Part shown: piece after piece, positions 18,371 to 27,373 of the stretch
Layout: every line of letters begins with the position of its first letter
Position numbering within the stretch: the first letter of the stretch is position 1
Assembly (NCBI RefSeq): GCF_003605435.1
Contig: NZ_QXQB01000006.1
Coordinates: 124,001 to 188,000, forward strand
Origin: Paenibacillus pinisoli
GTDB taxonomy: Bacteria > Bacillota > Bacilli > Paenibacillales > Paenibacillaceae
Direction: 5' to 3'
DNA length: 64,000 bases
Program-made: the position numbers and the translations under genes
The notes under the pieces: generated by a model
What the model was told of the DNA's origin: nothing
The model's input: only the letters and a program-made list of their open reading frames with translations
The model's database searches: none

Positions 18371-18720
18371 GCAATAAAAAAACGCCCGTCCCCCTGCAAG
18401 GGACGAAGCGTAAACTCCGCGATACCACCCGAATTCGACCATAGGCCGCTCTTAGCCATGAACGGAGCAATAAGCGCGCTGCCGCGTCCCTTGCATACTT
18501 TCGATCATGTCTCCCTGGATAACGGGGGGAGAGACCGTCAAAGCCTACTGTCATAGGCCTCTGCGAGGCCTGCAAGTTCGGTTTGAAGCGATGGGATCCA
18601 TTCGCCGATTGCGGATGCGCCGGACCTTTCACCAGTCGCCGGCTCGCTAAGGCATACGCTCTAAGATCGGTTACTACTTCCCATCATGGCTGTAGCTGTA
18701 TGTTTCAAGTATTGATTATA
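18371..18720 (-). promoter_or_regulatory. T-box leader (tRNA-Trp) of trpS
   Basis: Read on the minus strand, the leader contains the T-box core GGGTGGTATCGCG (18430-18418), followed by a terminator hairpin with stem CGTCCC/GGGACG and a run of seven T (ends 18374). A candidate specifier UGG (Trp codon) sits at 18600-18598 within GAATGGATC, the usual specifier-loop context, and the 5' part forms long GC-rich helices as expected for stems I-III. T-box leaders control aminoacyl-tRNA synthetase genes in Firmicutes. Confidence 0.87.
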
Positions 18721-18749
18721 AGAATAGCCCGAAAAGAGGGTAGAGTCAA
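18721..18749 (-). promoter_or_regulatory. Promoter of the T-box/trpS unit
   Basis: On the minus strand, TTGACT (18749-18744) is followed 17 bp later by TATTCT (18726-18721). A perfect TATAAT follows at 18720-18715 but its spacing (23 bp) is too long. Either way the start falls just before the T-box leader. Confidence 0.55.
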
Positions 18750-18846
18750 GCGGGCGGAATAAGCTTGCGAGCTTGAGGAAAATGTCTAAAATTGTCTAAT
18801 GATGTTCATAATGGATGAATATCATCCAACCCCGAAGGTGGTCAAT

Positions 18847-20421
18847 ATGAAGGAGACAAAGGGTAAGAAAACGCCGCCTGCTCAAGCTAACTCTCAGGAT
18901 CAGGCCATCAAGACCAAGCCGATTATGCCCAGCCTTCAAGACAATCTGGAGCTGATTCGAAGCCAGCTAGGGAATAGCAGCGATATCGTGATAAGAGAGC
19001 TGAGTTATCCAGGCGGAGACGGACTTGCGCTGGCGGTTGTCTACACGGACGGTCTGGCGGACAAGCAATCTGTCTCCGAATTTATTCTGGAATCGGCTAT
19101 GCTGCGTGACCAGATGACTCGCGGAGAAGGGGGAGATGCGGTTCGAGTCAGTCCGCAGACACTGGTCAACCAAGTGCTGTCTATAAGCGATACAAGAGAC
19201 GTTCCCAATTATGGAAGTCTGTTCAATGCCTTGTTATCCGGAGAGACGATTGTCTTGGTAGACGGCTACGCTTCAGCGATTGCGGCTGGAACTAGAGGCT
19301 GGCGTGACCGCGGCATTAACGAGACGTTGACGGAGACCGTTGTCAGAGGCCCGAAGGAAGCTTTCACGGAGACGCTGCGTACAAATACCGCCATGATCCG
19401 CCGGAAAATCAAGGATCCCAACCTATGGCTGGAAACCCGCCAGATTGGACGGGTCACAGAGACGGATGTAGCCATCATGTTCATCAAAGGCATCGCGGAC
19501 GACAAAGTGGTGGAGGAAGTGCGCCAGCGGCTGGATCGTATCGATATCGACGGCATTCTGGAGAGCGGATATATCGAAGAGCTGATTCAGGATGAGACCT
19601 ACACGCCTTTCCCAACTGTCTATAACAGCGAACGGCCCGATGTGGTCGCTGCGGAGCTGCTTGAAGGCAAAATAGCGATCTTGGTGGACGGGACGCCTAT
19701 GGTGCTTATTGTGCCTGCGCTGTTCGTATCCTTCCTTCATGCTGCCGAAGATTATTACCACCGGTTCGATATCAGCACCTTGATTCGAATATTGCGGTAC
19801 ATCGGCGTATTTATCGCGCTGTTCGGTCCGTCACTCTATGTTGCCATTACGACCTATCATCAAGAGATGCTGCCCACGCAGCTGCTTTACAGCCTTGCGG
19901 CACAGCGGGAAGGCATTCCGTTCCCGGCTTTTATCGAGGCTATCATGATGGAAGTGGCCTTCGAAATTTTGCGGGAAGCGGGCCTTCGCATGCCGCGCAC
20001 GATTGGCCCGGCGGTCTCGATCGTCGGAACCTTGGTGATCGGGCAGGCAGCGGTTGAAGCGGGCATTATATCGGCGGCTATGGTTATTGTGGTATCCACA
20101 ACGGCGATTGCCAGCTTTGTCTTTCCATCGTACAGCCTGGCTAATACAATGCGGATGCTGCGTTTTCCGCTGATGGGGCTTGCCGCCACCTTTGGATTAT
20201 ACGGCATCATTATCGGCACCTTTGCCATCGTGTTGCATGTGAGCAGCTTGCGCTCCTTTGGCGTGCCGTATATGAGTCCCTTTGCCCCTCTTATTCTAAG
20301 CGACCAGAAGGACGCAATCTTCCGGATCCCCCACTGGGCGCAATTTGCCCGGCCTAGGCTCATTAACCGGAACAACAGGAAGCGGCAGCAAAAGCCGTCA
20401 TCCGCGAAGCCCAAGCCGTAG
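18847..20421 (+). CDS. GerA-family spore germination receptor subunit A
   Basis: 524 residues from ATG 18847, which follows AAGGTGG with six bases; the ATG at 18799 has no RBS. The large N-terminal cytosolic domain (about 1-290) holds the family motifs FILESAMLRDQ and NTAMIRRKIKDPNLW; four or five membrane segments follow (about 290-480; FIEAIMMEVAFEILREAGLRMP is characteristic), then a basic tail. GerAA-type subunits form, with AB and C subunits, the germinant receptor in the inner spore membrane. First gene of a five-gene operon (A, C, small protein, B, B'). Confidence 0.93.
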   Translation: MKETKGKKTPPAQANSQDQAIKTKPIMPSLQDNLELIRSQLGNSSDIVIRELSYPGGDGLALAVVYTDGLADKQSVSEFILESAMLRDQMTRGEGGDAVRVSPQTLVNQVLSISDTRDVPNYGSLFNALLSGETIVLVDGYASAIAAGTRGWRDRGINETLTETVVRGPKEAFTETLRTNTAMIRRKIKDPNLWLETRQIGRVTETDVAIMFIKGIADDKVVEEVRQRLDRIDIDGILESGYIEELIQDETYTPFPTVYNSERPDVVAAELLEGKIAILVDGTPMVLIVPALFVSFLHAAEDYYHRFDISTLIRILRYIGVFIALFGPSLYVAITTYHQEMLPTQLLYSLAAQREGIPFPAFIEAIMMEVAFEILREAGLRMPRTIGPAVSIVGTLVIGQAAVEAGIISAAMVIVVSTTAIASFVFPSYSLANTMRMLRFPLMGLAATFGLYGIIIGTFAIVLHVSSLRSFGVPYMSPFAPLILSDQKDAIFRIPHWAQFARPRLINRNNRKRQQKPSSAKPKP

Positions 20422-20452
20422 GGCCAGAATCTGACGGAAGGAGAATATTGCG

Positions 20453-21652
20453 ATGGCACGGAAAGCCGCATGGCTCTTTATCTTTCTTCTCATGTTATCT
20501 CCAATTCTTTCGGGATGCTGGAACCGGCGCGAACTGAACGATTTGGCGATTGTGGCTGCAGTAGGCATCGACAAGGCCAAGGACAAGTACTTGGTCACGG
20601 TGCAGGTGGTCGACCCGGGCGAGGTCGCCTCGCGCCGCGGAAGCGCCGGGCAATCGCCAGTGTCCACTTATCATGCGGTCGGCGGCACGGTATTTGAGGC
20701 AATCCGCAAGATGACGACATCGACTCCGCGCAAGCTGTACTTCTCTCATCTGCGCATTTTTGTCATTGGAGAAGAACTGGCCCGCCAAGGCATGGGCGAA
20801 GTGCTGGATTTGCTGTCCAGGGACCAGGAAGGGCGAACGGATTTCTATATTACCGTCGCCAAAGATACGACGGCCCAGGCGGTACTGAATGTCTTGACGC
20901 CGCTCGAGAAAATTCCGGCATCCAAGCTGTATGCCTCGCTGGAAGTGTCGGCCAAGTCATGGGCGCCGACGGTTGCTGTACAGCTGGATGAGCTGATTAC
21001 CAATATTGTAGACCCCGGAATTCAGGCCACGCTGACAGGCGTTACAATCCGTGGAGACCTTGAAGCAGGAAACAAGAAAAAAAATCTGGAAAGTCCAGAT
21101 GTGCCCACCCGTATCCAGTATAAAGGAATAGCTATATTCAGAGGCGACAAGCTGGTTGGCTGGATGAATGAAGAAGAGAGCAAAGGATACAGCAATATTA
21201 CGGACCAGCTGCACAGTACCGTAGTCGAGACGGCTTGTCCTAACGGCGGAAAGATGGCTGTGGAGGTTATTCGGTCCAAGACGTCGATTAAAGCGAAGAT
21301 TCGGGACGGGAAGCCTGAGGCCGAGGTCATCATGCATACGGAAGCGAACGTGGCTGATGTCGAATGCAAGATCAAGCTGACGAAATCCAGTACATTGTAT
21401 GAGCTTGAGAATGCCGCAGGGGCTGCTATGCAGAAGCATGCGGAGCATGCCATAGTGAAGGCTCAGAGGCTGAAATGCGATGTGTTCGGATTCGGCGATG
21501 CCATTCATCGGGCTGCGCCAGGCTATTGGAAGCATAACAAGGACAATTGGGATGAGCAATTCGCCAAGATGCCCATACGATTCAAAGTTAATGTGAAAAT
21601 CAGACGAATCGGAACAATCGGGGAATCCATTATGAACGATCTGAAGGAGTAA
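20453..21652 (+). CDS. Ger(x)C family germination lipoprotein
   Basis: 399 residues with a lipoprotein signal ending in LSGCWNRRELNDLAIV, the invariant GerC lipobox context. GerC subunits are lipid-anchored on the outside of the inner spore membrane and are needed for receptor function. Family motifs include GIDKAKDKYLVTVQVVDP (about residue 36) and the later FYITVAKDTTAQAVLN. RBS GAAGGAGA is nine bases upstream. Located 31 bases after the A subunit, 4 bases before the small membrane protein. Confidence 0.93.
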   Translation: MARKAAWLFIFLLMLSPILSGCWNRRELNDLAIVAAVGIDKAKDKYLVTVQVVDPGEVASRRGSAGQSPVSTYHAVGGTVFEAIRKMTTSTPRKLYFSHLRIFVIGEELARQGMGEVLDLLSRDQEGRTDFYITVAKDTTAQAVLNVLTPLEKIPASKLYASLEVSAKSWAPTVAVQLDELITNIVDPGIQATLTGVTIRGDLEAGNKKKNLESPDVPTRIQYKGIAIFRGDKLVGWMNEEESKGYSNITDQLHSTVVETACPNGGKMAVEVIRSKTSIKAKIRDGKPEAEVIMHTEANVADVECKIKLTKSSTLYELENAAGAAMQKHAEHAIVKAQRLKCDVFGFGDAIHRAAPGYWKHNKDNWDEQFAKMPIRFKVNVKIRRIGTIGESIMNDLKE

Positions 21653-21656
21653 GGCT

Positions 21657-21890
21657 ATGGTTGCCATTGCGGGTATCGTACTGACGGCGGTCCTTATTGC
21701 GATGCTGGAAGTGCCAGCTATGAGGAAGAGGCGGCTGAAGAAGGAGCTGTTCCTGTTCTTTGCCATATTGCTGCTTGCTGCTGGCATAGGAATCGCTCAG
21801 AGCCTGCACATTACCCTGCCTAATCCGCTGGATTGGGTCGCCGCAGTATACGGACCTATCGGGCGGCTGGTGGATAGCGCGCTGAAATAA
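21657..21890 (+). CDS. Small two-segment membrane protein in germination operon
   Basis: 77 residues; a first hydrophobic stretch (residues 2-18), a basic cluster MRKRRLKK that should stay cytosolic, a second hydrophobic stretch (31-47) and an amphipathic C-terminus. It starts 4 bases after the GerC stop (RBS AAGGAG overlaps that gene) and ends 18 bases before the first GerAB gene, so it is translated as part of the receptor operon. Small D-type proteins are known in some ger operons and modulate receptors; whether this is one is inference. Confidence 0.75.
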   Translation: MVAIAGIVLTAVLIAMLEVPAMRKRRLKKELFLFFAILLLAAGIGIAQSLHITLPNPLDWVAAVYGPIGRLVDSALK

Positions 21891-21908
21891 CAGGGAGAAG
21901 CGATAAAT

Positions 21909-23030
21909 ATGAATGAGAGGATCAGCGGCAGGCAGTTTGCTTTAATGGCCGCGTATGTTGCAATTGGTGATTCGATGCTTGTGCTGCCATCCATTCCGAT
22001 CAACGATGCACAACAGAACGCCTGGATATCCGCTCTTGTCGGGCTGGCTGCAGGCATGATGGTGGTATGGCTGCTAAGCGCGGCAGGCAGGCTGTACCCC
22101 CATCTGACGCTCGTGCAAGCAGCGGAGCAGCTGCTGGGGAAGTGGATCGGCAAGGCGGTCTCCGCCCTGTTTGTTGCCTATTTGTTCCTGTCCATCGGCG
22201 CGCATACCCGGGAGATCGGGGACTTCCTGACGACGCAGATGATGCCGGAGACGCCGATTCAAGCGATACATATTATGTACGCAGGCATTCTGGCTATGGC
22301 GGCGAGGCTGGGACTGGAGACAATAGCGCGGACAGGGGAGTTTTTCTTTTCGTTCTTTATAGTGTTCCTTGCCGCTTTTATTCTGTTCCTCATTCCCGAT
22401 ATCAAGCTGAACAATCTGCTGCCTGTGCTGGACGGAGGCATAAAGCCCATTCTGCGGGGCTCGATTACGATGACGGCTTATCCGTTCATGGAGCTGGCTG
22501 TACTGCTGATGGCGATACCGGCCGTGCGGAAACCGCAAGCCATACACGCCAATTTTATGAGGGGGGCATTCATGGGCGGAGCTGTCGTTCTATTGATCAT
22601 CTTATTGTCCATACTCGTGCTAGGCCCTGATTATGCGACAAGAAGCATCTACCCGAGCTATGCCCTTGCGAAAAAAATCAATGTCGGAAGGTTTTTTCAG
22701 CGGCTGGAAGTGATATTGGCGTTTATGTGGCTGCTGACTTCTTTTATTAAATCGGCTATCTTTTTCAAAGTGCTGCAGACTGCGATCGCTCAGACAGCGG
22801 GCTTGCGCACAGAGAAGAGGTTGGAGCTTCCGCTTGGCATGCTGGTCGTGTGCTTCTCCTTGATCATCTCGTCGAACATTATCGACTTCCATGAAGCGGA
22901 CCATTATTGGCCTTATATGGACATGACATTCAGCGTGATTCTGTCGCTTGTGCTGCTTGCTGCATATGCGATTCGCCGAGCGGCTCGCAGGAAGGGGACC
23001 ACCGGAAGTGGGAACAAAGGAAAAGATTAG
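21909..23030 (+). CDS. GerAB-type germination permease (first copy)
   Basis: 373 residues with about ten membrane segments and the GerAB/APC-transporter layout. It begins ISGRQFALMAAYVAIGDSMLVLP, and the diagnostic YPSYALAKKINVGRFFQRLE lies at about residue 247. B subunits of GerA-type receptors bind the germinant in the spore inner membrane. The downstream gene is a divergent tandem copy of the same family that overlaps this gene by 23 bases. Confidence 0.9.
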   Translation: MNERISGRQFALMAAYVAIGDSMLVLPSIPINDAQQNAWISALVGLAAGMMVVWLLSAAGRLYPHLTLVQAAEQLLGKWIGKAVSALFVAYLFLSIGAHTREIGDFLTTQMMPETPIQAIHIMYAGILAMAARLGLETIARTGEFFFSFFIVFLAAFILFLIPDIKLNNLLPVLDGGIKPILRGSITMTAYPFMELAVLLMAIPAVRKPQAIHANFMRGAFMGGAVVLLIILLSILVLGPDYATRSIYPSYALAKKINVGRFFQRLEVILAFMWLLTSFIKSAIFFKVLQTAIAQTAGLRTEKRLELPLGMLVVCFSLIISSNIIDFHEADHYWPYMDMTFSVILSLVLLAAYAIRRAARRKGTTGSGNKGKD

Positions 23031-24099
23031 CCCGAGACAATTCGCGATTCTCGTCATTCTCTGCGCGATCGGCACACCCATTCTGATCATTCCTGCAACG
23101 CTGACTTCCATTGCGAAGCAGGATGGCTGGATAGCTGCTTGTCTTGGCATTGCGATTAGCCTTGTGCTTGTCAGACTGTATATCGCGGTTGGAAATCTGC
23201 AAAGCGAGAAGTCACTATTTGCTGTAATTGAGCACGTGCTGGGAAGCTGGCTGGGCAAAGCGGTAAATCTCGCCATTGTATTTTTTTGCCTCGTTACCGC
23301 GTCTGAGGTGCTTTATTTCATCGGGAATTTTATGACGACTCAGATCATGCAGACGACACCCATGCAGGCGATTAACATATTGTTCGCTATTGTGGTCATG
23401 ATGGGTATGCGACTGGGCATCGAGTCGCTGGCTCGCTCTGCAGAATTGCTTTTTCCCGTATTTGTGCTGCTGATCCTTGTATTGGCCGTATTTACAACCC
23501 CGCAGATTCATCTTGAACGCCTGCAGCCGGTAATGGAGACGAATATGAAGAGTATGGCCTGGGCCACGATGTATTTTATTGGCACCTTTTCGCTCACTTC
23601 ATTTTTGCTGCTAACGGTATTTCCGTCAGATATGGATTCGCCGCAGGCGGCAAGCAAGGGCTTTTATCGGGGTATGCTTATAGCGGGCTTGGTGCTTGTG
23701 GTTATTATTGTGTTGTCCATTACGGTATTGGGCACCGATATGACAGCCAGGCAGACCTACCCTAGCTATGCACTTGCCAAAAAAATAAATGTCGGCCATT
23801 TCCTGCAGCGAATCGAGATTGTCATGGCGATCATGTGGTTTATTACGATTTTTTACCGGATGGCCTTTTATGTGTACGGTGCCTTGCTGGGGATGAAGCA
23901 ATTGTTCCATTTGAAAGATTACCGCCCCCTTGTATGGCCTGTGGGGATGCTGCTTGTTGCGCTGTCTATGCTGGTGCATCCGAATGTTATGCATAGCGAG
24001 GAATACAACAGAAGCGTATGGGTGCCGTTTGTTTCGACCTATGGCCTGTATCTGCCTATCTTGTTGCTGATCGTTCACGCCATAAGGCGAAAGAAATAA
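23008..24099 (+). CDS. GerAB-type germination permease (second copy)
   Basis: 363 residues from GTG 23008 (GAAGGGG about nine bases upstream); the ORF's ATG at 22948 would add an implausible Cys-rich leader read out of the preceding gene. Ten membrane segments, ISPRQFAILVILCAIGTPIL at the N-terminus and YPSYALAKKINVGHFLQRIE at about residue 251 mark it as a GerAB paralogue of the preceding gene. The sequences differ along most of their length, so this is an old duplication and not a recent one. Two B subunits beside one A and one C could give receptors with different germinant specificity. Confidence 0.9.
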   Translation: MGTKEKISPRQFAILVILCAIGTPILIIPATLTSIAKQDGWIAACLGIAISLVLVRLYIAVGNLQSEKSLFAVIEHVLGSWLGKAVNLAIVFFCLVTASEVLYFIGNFMTTQIMQTTPMQAINILFAIVVMMGMRLGIESLARSAELLFPVFVLLILVLAVFTTPQIHLERLQPVMETNMKSMAWATMYFIGTFSLTSFLLLTVFPSDMDSPQAASKGFYRGMLIAGLVLVVIIVLSITVLGTDMTARQTYPSYALAKKINVGHFLQRIEIVMAIMWFITIFYRMAFYVYGALLGMKQLFHLKDYRPLVWPVGMLLVALSMLVHPNVMHSEEYNRSVWVPFVSTYGLYLPILLLIVHAIRRKK

Positions 24100-24227
24100 A
24101 TACAACACAAAATCACATTCATTTTTACCAATAATCACAGATGTATCTTTTTCGTTTGTGTGCTACGATACGTTACGGTAGAAACCTAACCAGGCATAGC
24201 GCATGATGAAGAAGTGAAGGTGATGAC

Positions 24228-25634
24228 ATGGAAGGGCATGCTGGAGAGACAGCAAAGGGCAAAGGCAAGGGTACGAAGGATTTGAAGCTGTTCTACCTGA
24301 CATGGCCTATATTTTTGGAAATAACGCTATTTATGATGATGGGTATAGCGGATACGTTCATGCTGAGCGCGATCTCCGACAACGCGGTATCGGGCGTCGG
24401 CGCGGCGAACCAATTTCTGCATATCTCCATTCTGCTGCTGGAGGTTATCGGCAACGGGGCATCCATCGTGGTAGCGCAATACATCGGGTCGCGGAAGTTT
24501 TTTGAGGCGGCCAAAATTTCGGCAATAGCCGTCACGCTTAACTTGCTGGTCGGCATCGTGATGAGCGTACTGTTCGTCGTGTTCAACGGATATTTGCTGC
24601 GTTCCCTGAACCTGCAAGGCGAAGTCTATGATTTCGCGCATAGCTATCTGGCGATCGTAGGCGGGGCAATCTTCCTGCAGGCCATTATTAACTCGCTGGC
24701 CGCTATTATCCGCGTTCATGGCTTTACGAAGGAAGCGATGCTCGTATCGCTGGGCATGAACGTGGTTCACATTATCGGCAACTACGGACTGATCTTCGGC
24801 CACTTCGGCATGCCGGCGCTTGGCGTAGAAGGCGCGGCGATCTCGACCGTGGCGAGCCGTCTGCTGGCGATAGTCGTCTTCTTCTGGCTGCTGTACCGGA
24901 TTATGGAGGTGCGCATCCAGATCAATTATTACTTCAAGCTGTCCAAGGAATATATCGGGAAGATCCTGAAGATCGGCATACCGTCCGCACTCGAGCAAGT
25001 GATGTATCAGAGCTGCCAGATTATGTTCATCTTCTACACGACATTCCTGGGCGAGGCGGCTTTGGCAGCCAAGCAATACGCAACCAACATCTCGATGTTC
25101 ATCTATCTGTTCGCGCTTGCAGTGGGTATGGGAACATCCATTATGGTAGGGCGTCTTGTAGGAGAGGCACGTCCGGACGATGCTTATAAGCGCGTCTGGA
25201 TGAGCGTGCGCTCGGCGATCATTGGCACGCTGATCGTTGTTGCGCTAGTGATGCTGTTCCGGGAGCAGCTTGTCGGCATGTTCACCGATGACGCCGATGT
25301 CCTGCGAATCGGGGCGCAGGTGCTGCTGTACAGCCTATTGCTGGAGACGGGGCGCACCATTAACCTTGTTATTGTCAATGCGCTGCGCGCATCCGGCGAT
25401 GCCAAGTATCCGCTATACGTCGGCATGTTCTCCATGGTAGGCATGAGCTTGACGCTCGGCTATCTGTTCGTCTTCCATTTCAATTTGGGACTTGTCGGCA
25501 TTTGGCTGGCGATTGCGGCAGATGAATGGCTTAGAGCTTGCATCTTCTACTTCCGATGGAAGAGCCGGAAGTGGGAGAAGCACGCGCTGGTGCGGCCGGA
25601 TAAAGAAGCAGAGCCTGCTGCGGTTCACGTGTAA
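24228..25634 (+). CDS. MATE-family multidrug/Na+ exporter
   Basis: 468 residues with twelve membrane segments in two homologous halves. MATE hallmarks are the N-terminal FYLTWPIFLEITLFMMMGIADTFMLS and the second-half IPSALEQVMYQSCQIMFIFYT (about residue 245). These carriers export cationic or toxic compounds using a Na+ or H+ gradient. ATG 24228 follows GAAGGTG by five bases. A transcription terminator lies after the stop. The upstream gap of 128 bases is AT-rich and probably holds its own promoter. Confidence 0.9.
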   Translation: MEGHAGETAKGKGKGTKDLKLFYLTWPIFLEITLFMMMGIADTFMLSAISDNAVSGVGAANQFLHISILLLEVIGNGASIVVAQYIGSRKFFEAAKISAIAVTLNLLVGIVMSVLFVVFNGYLLRSLNLQGEVYDFAHSYLAIVGGAIFLQAIINSLAAIIRVHGFTKEAMLVSLGMNVVHIIGNYGLIFGHFGMPALGVEGAAISTVASRLLAIVVFFWLLYRIMEVRIQINYYFKLSKEYIGKILKIGIPSALEQVMYQSCQIMFIFYTTFLGEAALAAKQYATNISMFIYLFALAVGMGTSIMVGRLVGEARPDDAYKRVWMSVRSAIIGTLIVVALVMLFREQLVGMFTDDADVLRIGAQVLLYSLLLETGRTINLVIVNALRASGDAKYPLYVGMFSMVGMSLTLGYLFVFHFNLGLVGIWLAIAADEWLRACIFYFRWKSRKWEKHALVRPDKEAEPAAVHV

Positions 25635-25643
25635 AAGAATCAG

Positions 25644-25691
25644 GATGCCGTCTGAAGCGACGAGTGTGTCGCGGCAGACGGCATCTTTATT
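25644..25691 (+). terminator. Rho-independent terminator
   Basis: The outer stem GATGCCGTCTG/CAGACGGCATC with an inner imperfect hairpin is followed by TTTATTT. It ends the MATE gene. Confidence 0.85.
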
Positions 25692-25813
25692 TGTGATGAG
25701 AATACTGAAGCTCGATTAACTTACCGATCGCTGCGTGAAGATGAGGTATAAACGGCCTGATATAGCGGGAAGCTAGCAGAGTAGGACAGGAGAAAAAGCT
25801 GCAGGCGACAGGG

Positions 25814-25854
25814 TTGACATCCGATTCCTGTCATGATATCTTTAATTTAAGATA
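25814..25854 (+). promoter_or_regulatory. marR/mhqR promoter with overlapping operator
   Basis: Consensus -35 TTGACA (25814-25819), 17 bp, then -10 TATCTT (25837-25842). The -10 is the left half of the dyad ATCTTTAATTTAAGAT (25838-25853), so a bound repressor would block polymerase directly. The same dyad, reversed, lies upstream of the dioxygenase gene. Confidence 0.8.
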
Positions 25855-25885
25855 ATACAAATTGAAATAAAGGAGGCAGGCAGGC

Positions 25886-26332
25886 ATGGCGAACAACGGA
25901 TCGAATGAAGCTCTTGACTTGTACATTGCTTTATCCCGAGCCAGCCAGTGGATCAATGCCCATGCCGACCGGGATATACGCCAGCATGGATTGAATCGGA
26001 CCGAATTCGGCGTGCTGGAGCTGTTGTATCACAAGGGGGCGCAGCCTCTTCAGCAAATCGGAGGCAAGGTGCTGATGAGCAGCGGCAACATCACGTATGT
26101 CGTAGATAAGCTGGAGAAGAAGGGGCTTGTAGCCAGACGCGCTTCCAAGGAAGACCGCCGTCTGATCTATGCGGAGGTTACCGATGCAGGCTGCAAGTTC
26201 ATAGAAGAGGTCTTCCCGACGCATACTAGCGTTATCGAGCAAGCTTCAAGCGGGCTTACCGATGAGGAGAAGCAGGCAGCCAGCGAGCTGCTTAAGAAAT
26301 TAGGCAAATACGCGCAGCAGTCCTATCAATAG
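25886..26332 (+). CDS. mhqR: MarR-family repressor, MhqR-like
   Basis: 148 residues. MarR fold with the winged helix at about 45-100: the helix pair LQQIGGKVLMSSGNITYVVDKLEKKGLV and the wing RRASKEDRRLIYAEVT are typical. In B. subtilis, MhqR represses ring-cleaving dioxygenases and hydrolases induced by methylhydroquinone, catechol and diamide. The same gene types follow immediately here, and an operator occurs in front of both units. RBS AAAGGAGGC. The symbol rests on context plus operator and is not a sequence search result. Confidence 0.85.
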   Translation: MANNGSNEALDLYIALSRASQWINAHADRDIRQHGLNRTEFGVLELLYHKGAQPLQQIGGKVLMSSGNITYVVDKLEKKGLVARRASKEDRRLIYAEVTDAGCKFIEEVFPTHTSVIEQASSGLTDEEKQAASELLKKLGKYAQQSYQ

Positions 26333-26388
26333 TGCACCCGAGCCGCAATTCGGCGGAGGAGAGGCAACGGACTGCTTTTGCAGGGCAT

Positions 26389-26407
26389 ATATCTTAAATT
26401 AAAGATA
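26389..26407 (+). promoter_or_regulatory. MhqR-like operator upstream of the dioxygenase gene
   Basis: ATCTTAAATTAAAGAT (26391-26406) is the exact reverse complement of the dyad in the regulator's own promoter. It sits 20 bases before the dioxygenase start codon, overlapping the probable transcription start region. Confidence 0.75.
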
Positions 26408-26425
26408 ATCAAAGGAGAGATTGAG

Positions 26426-27373
26426 ATGACAACGAAAACAGCAGGCATTCACCACATTACAGCTTTTGTGCGCCACCCGCAGCAGACTACCGACTTTTAT
26501 GCAGGAATATTGGGTCTTCGTCTTGTGAAAAAAACAATCAACTTCGATGCTCCTGAGGTGTATCACCTGTACTTTGGCGACCGGATGGGCAGCCCGGGCA
26601 CCATTATTACCTTCTTCCCATGGCCGGATTCGCGCAAAGGAAGCATTGGCGGCGGGCAGGTCGGGATTACCACCTATGTGGCGCCAGCGGGAGCGTATGA
26701 CTTCTGGAAGGAACGGCTTATCCAATTTGGCGTAGAAATTCAGGAAGCCGAGCGCTTCGGGGAGCAGTACCTGCAATTCGCTGATCCGGACGGCTTGCGC
26801 ATCGAGATTGTAGCTCGCGAGGCAGGTCCTGAGAGCGACTGGACGTTCGGCGGCGTTCCGGCGGATAAGGCGATCAAAGGCTTCGGCGGGGCGGTGCTGT
26901 TCAGTACGGCGCCGGAATCGACAGGCAGGCTGCTTGAAGAAGTAATGGGTCTTGCGAAAGCGGGCGAGGATGCCGGCTTTGTACGGTACCGGGCTTTCGG
27001 CGATCTGGGCAATGTGATTGACGTGAATGCTGCGCCAATGGCTCATGGCCATGGAGGCCACGGCACGGTGCACCATATCGCGATGAGAGCAGCCGATGAT
27101 GCAGAGCATGCGGTCTGGAGGCAGCATGTAGCCTCGCACGGCTACCAGCCGACGCCGATTGTAGACCGTCAATATTTCAACGCTCTCTACTTCCGGGAGG
27201 AAGGCGGCATCCTGTTCGAGATTGCGACGGATCCTCCAGGCTTTGCAAGAGATGAAGAGCCGGAGCATCTGGGCGAGAAGCTCATGCTGCCGGAATGGTA
27301 TGAGAAGCATCGCGGCGAGATCGAGAAGCTGCTGCTGCCATTTGAAGTAAGAGAATTGGAGGAGAGCAAATAA
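26426..27373 (+). CDS. VOC-family ring-cleaving dioxygenase (MhqA/E/O-like)
   Basis: 315 residues from ATG 26426 (AAAGGAGAGA); the upstream in-frame part lies over the operator. Two glyoxalase/extradiol-type VOC domains: domain 1 starts GIHHITAFVRHPQQTTDFYAG, domain 2 near residue 150. Likely metal ligands are His in GIHHIT, His in TVHHIAM (about 217) and Glu in LFEIATDPPGF (about 268), the 2-His-1-Glu pattern of extradiol enzymes. The mhq genes of B. subtilis remove hydroquinone-type electrophiles. The stop overlaps the next start by one base (TAATG). Confidence 0.88.
   Translation: MTTKTAGIHHITAFVRHPQQTTDFYAGILGLRLVKKTINFDAPEVYHLYFGDRMGSPGTIITFFPWPDSRKGSIGGGQVGITTYVAPAGAYDFWKERLIQFGVEIQEAERFGEQYLQFADPDGLRIEIVAREAGPESDWTFGGVPADKAIKGFGGAVLFSTAPESTGRLLEEVMGLAKAGEDAGFVRYRAFGDLGNVIDVNAAPMAHGHGGHGTVHHIAMRAADDAEHAVWRQHVASHGYQPTPIVDRQYFNALYFREEGGILFEIATDPPGFARDEEPEHLGEKLMLPEWYEKHRGEIEKLLLPFEVRELEESK

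Noticed and set aside
17146..18444. 432-codon plus-strand frame over trpS
   Set aside because: It is antisense to a full-length trpS with HIGH and KMSKS motifs and crosses the T-box terminator.
23008..24099. Frameshifted duplicate of the first GerAB gene
   Set aside because: It has its own start, full length and intact family motifs; the 23-base overlap is normal coupling.
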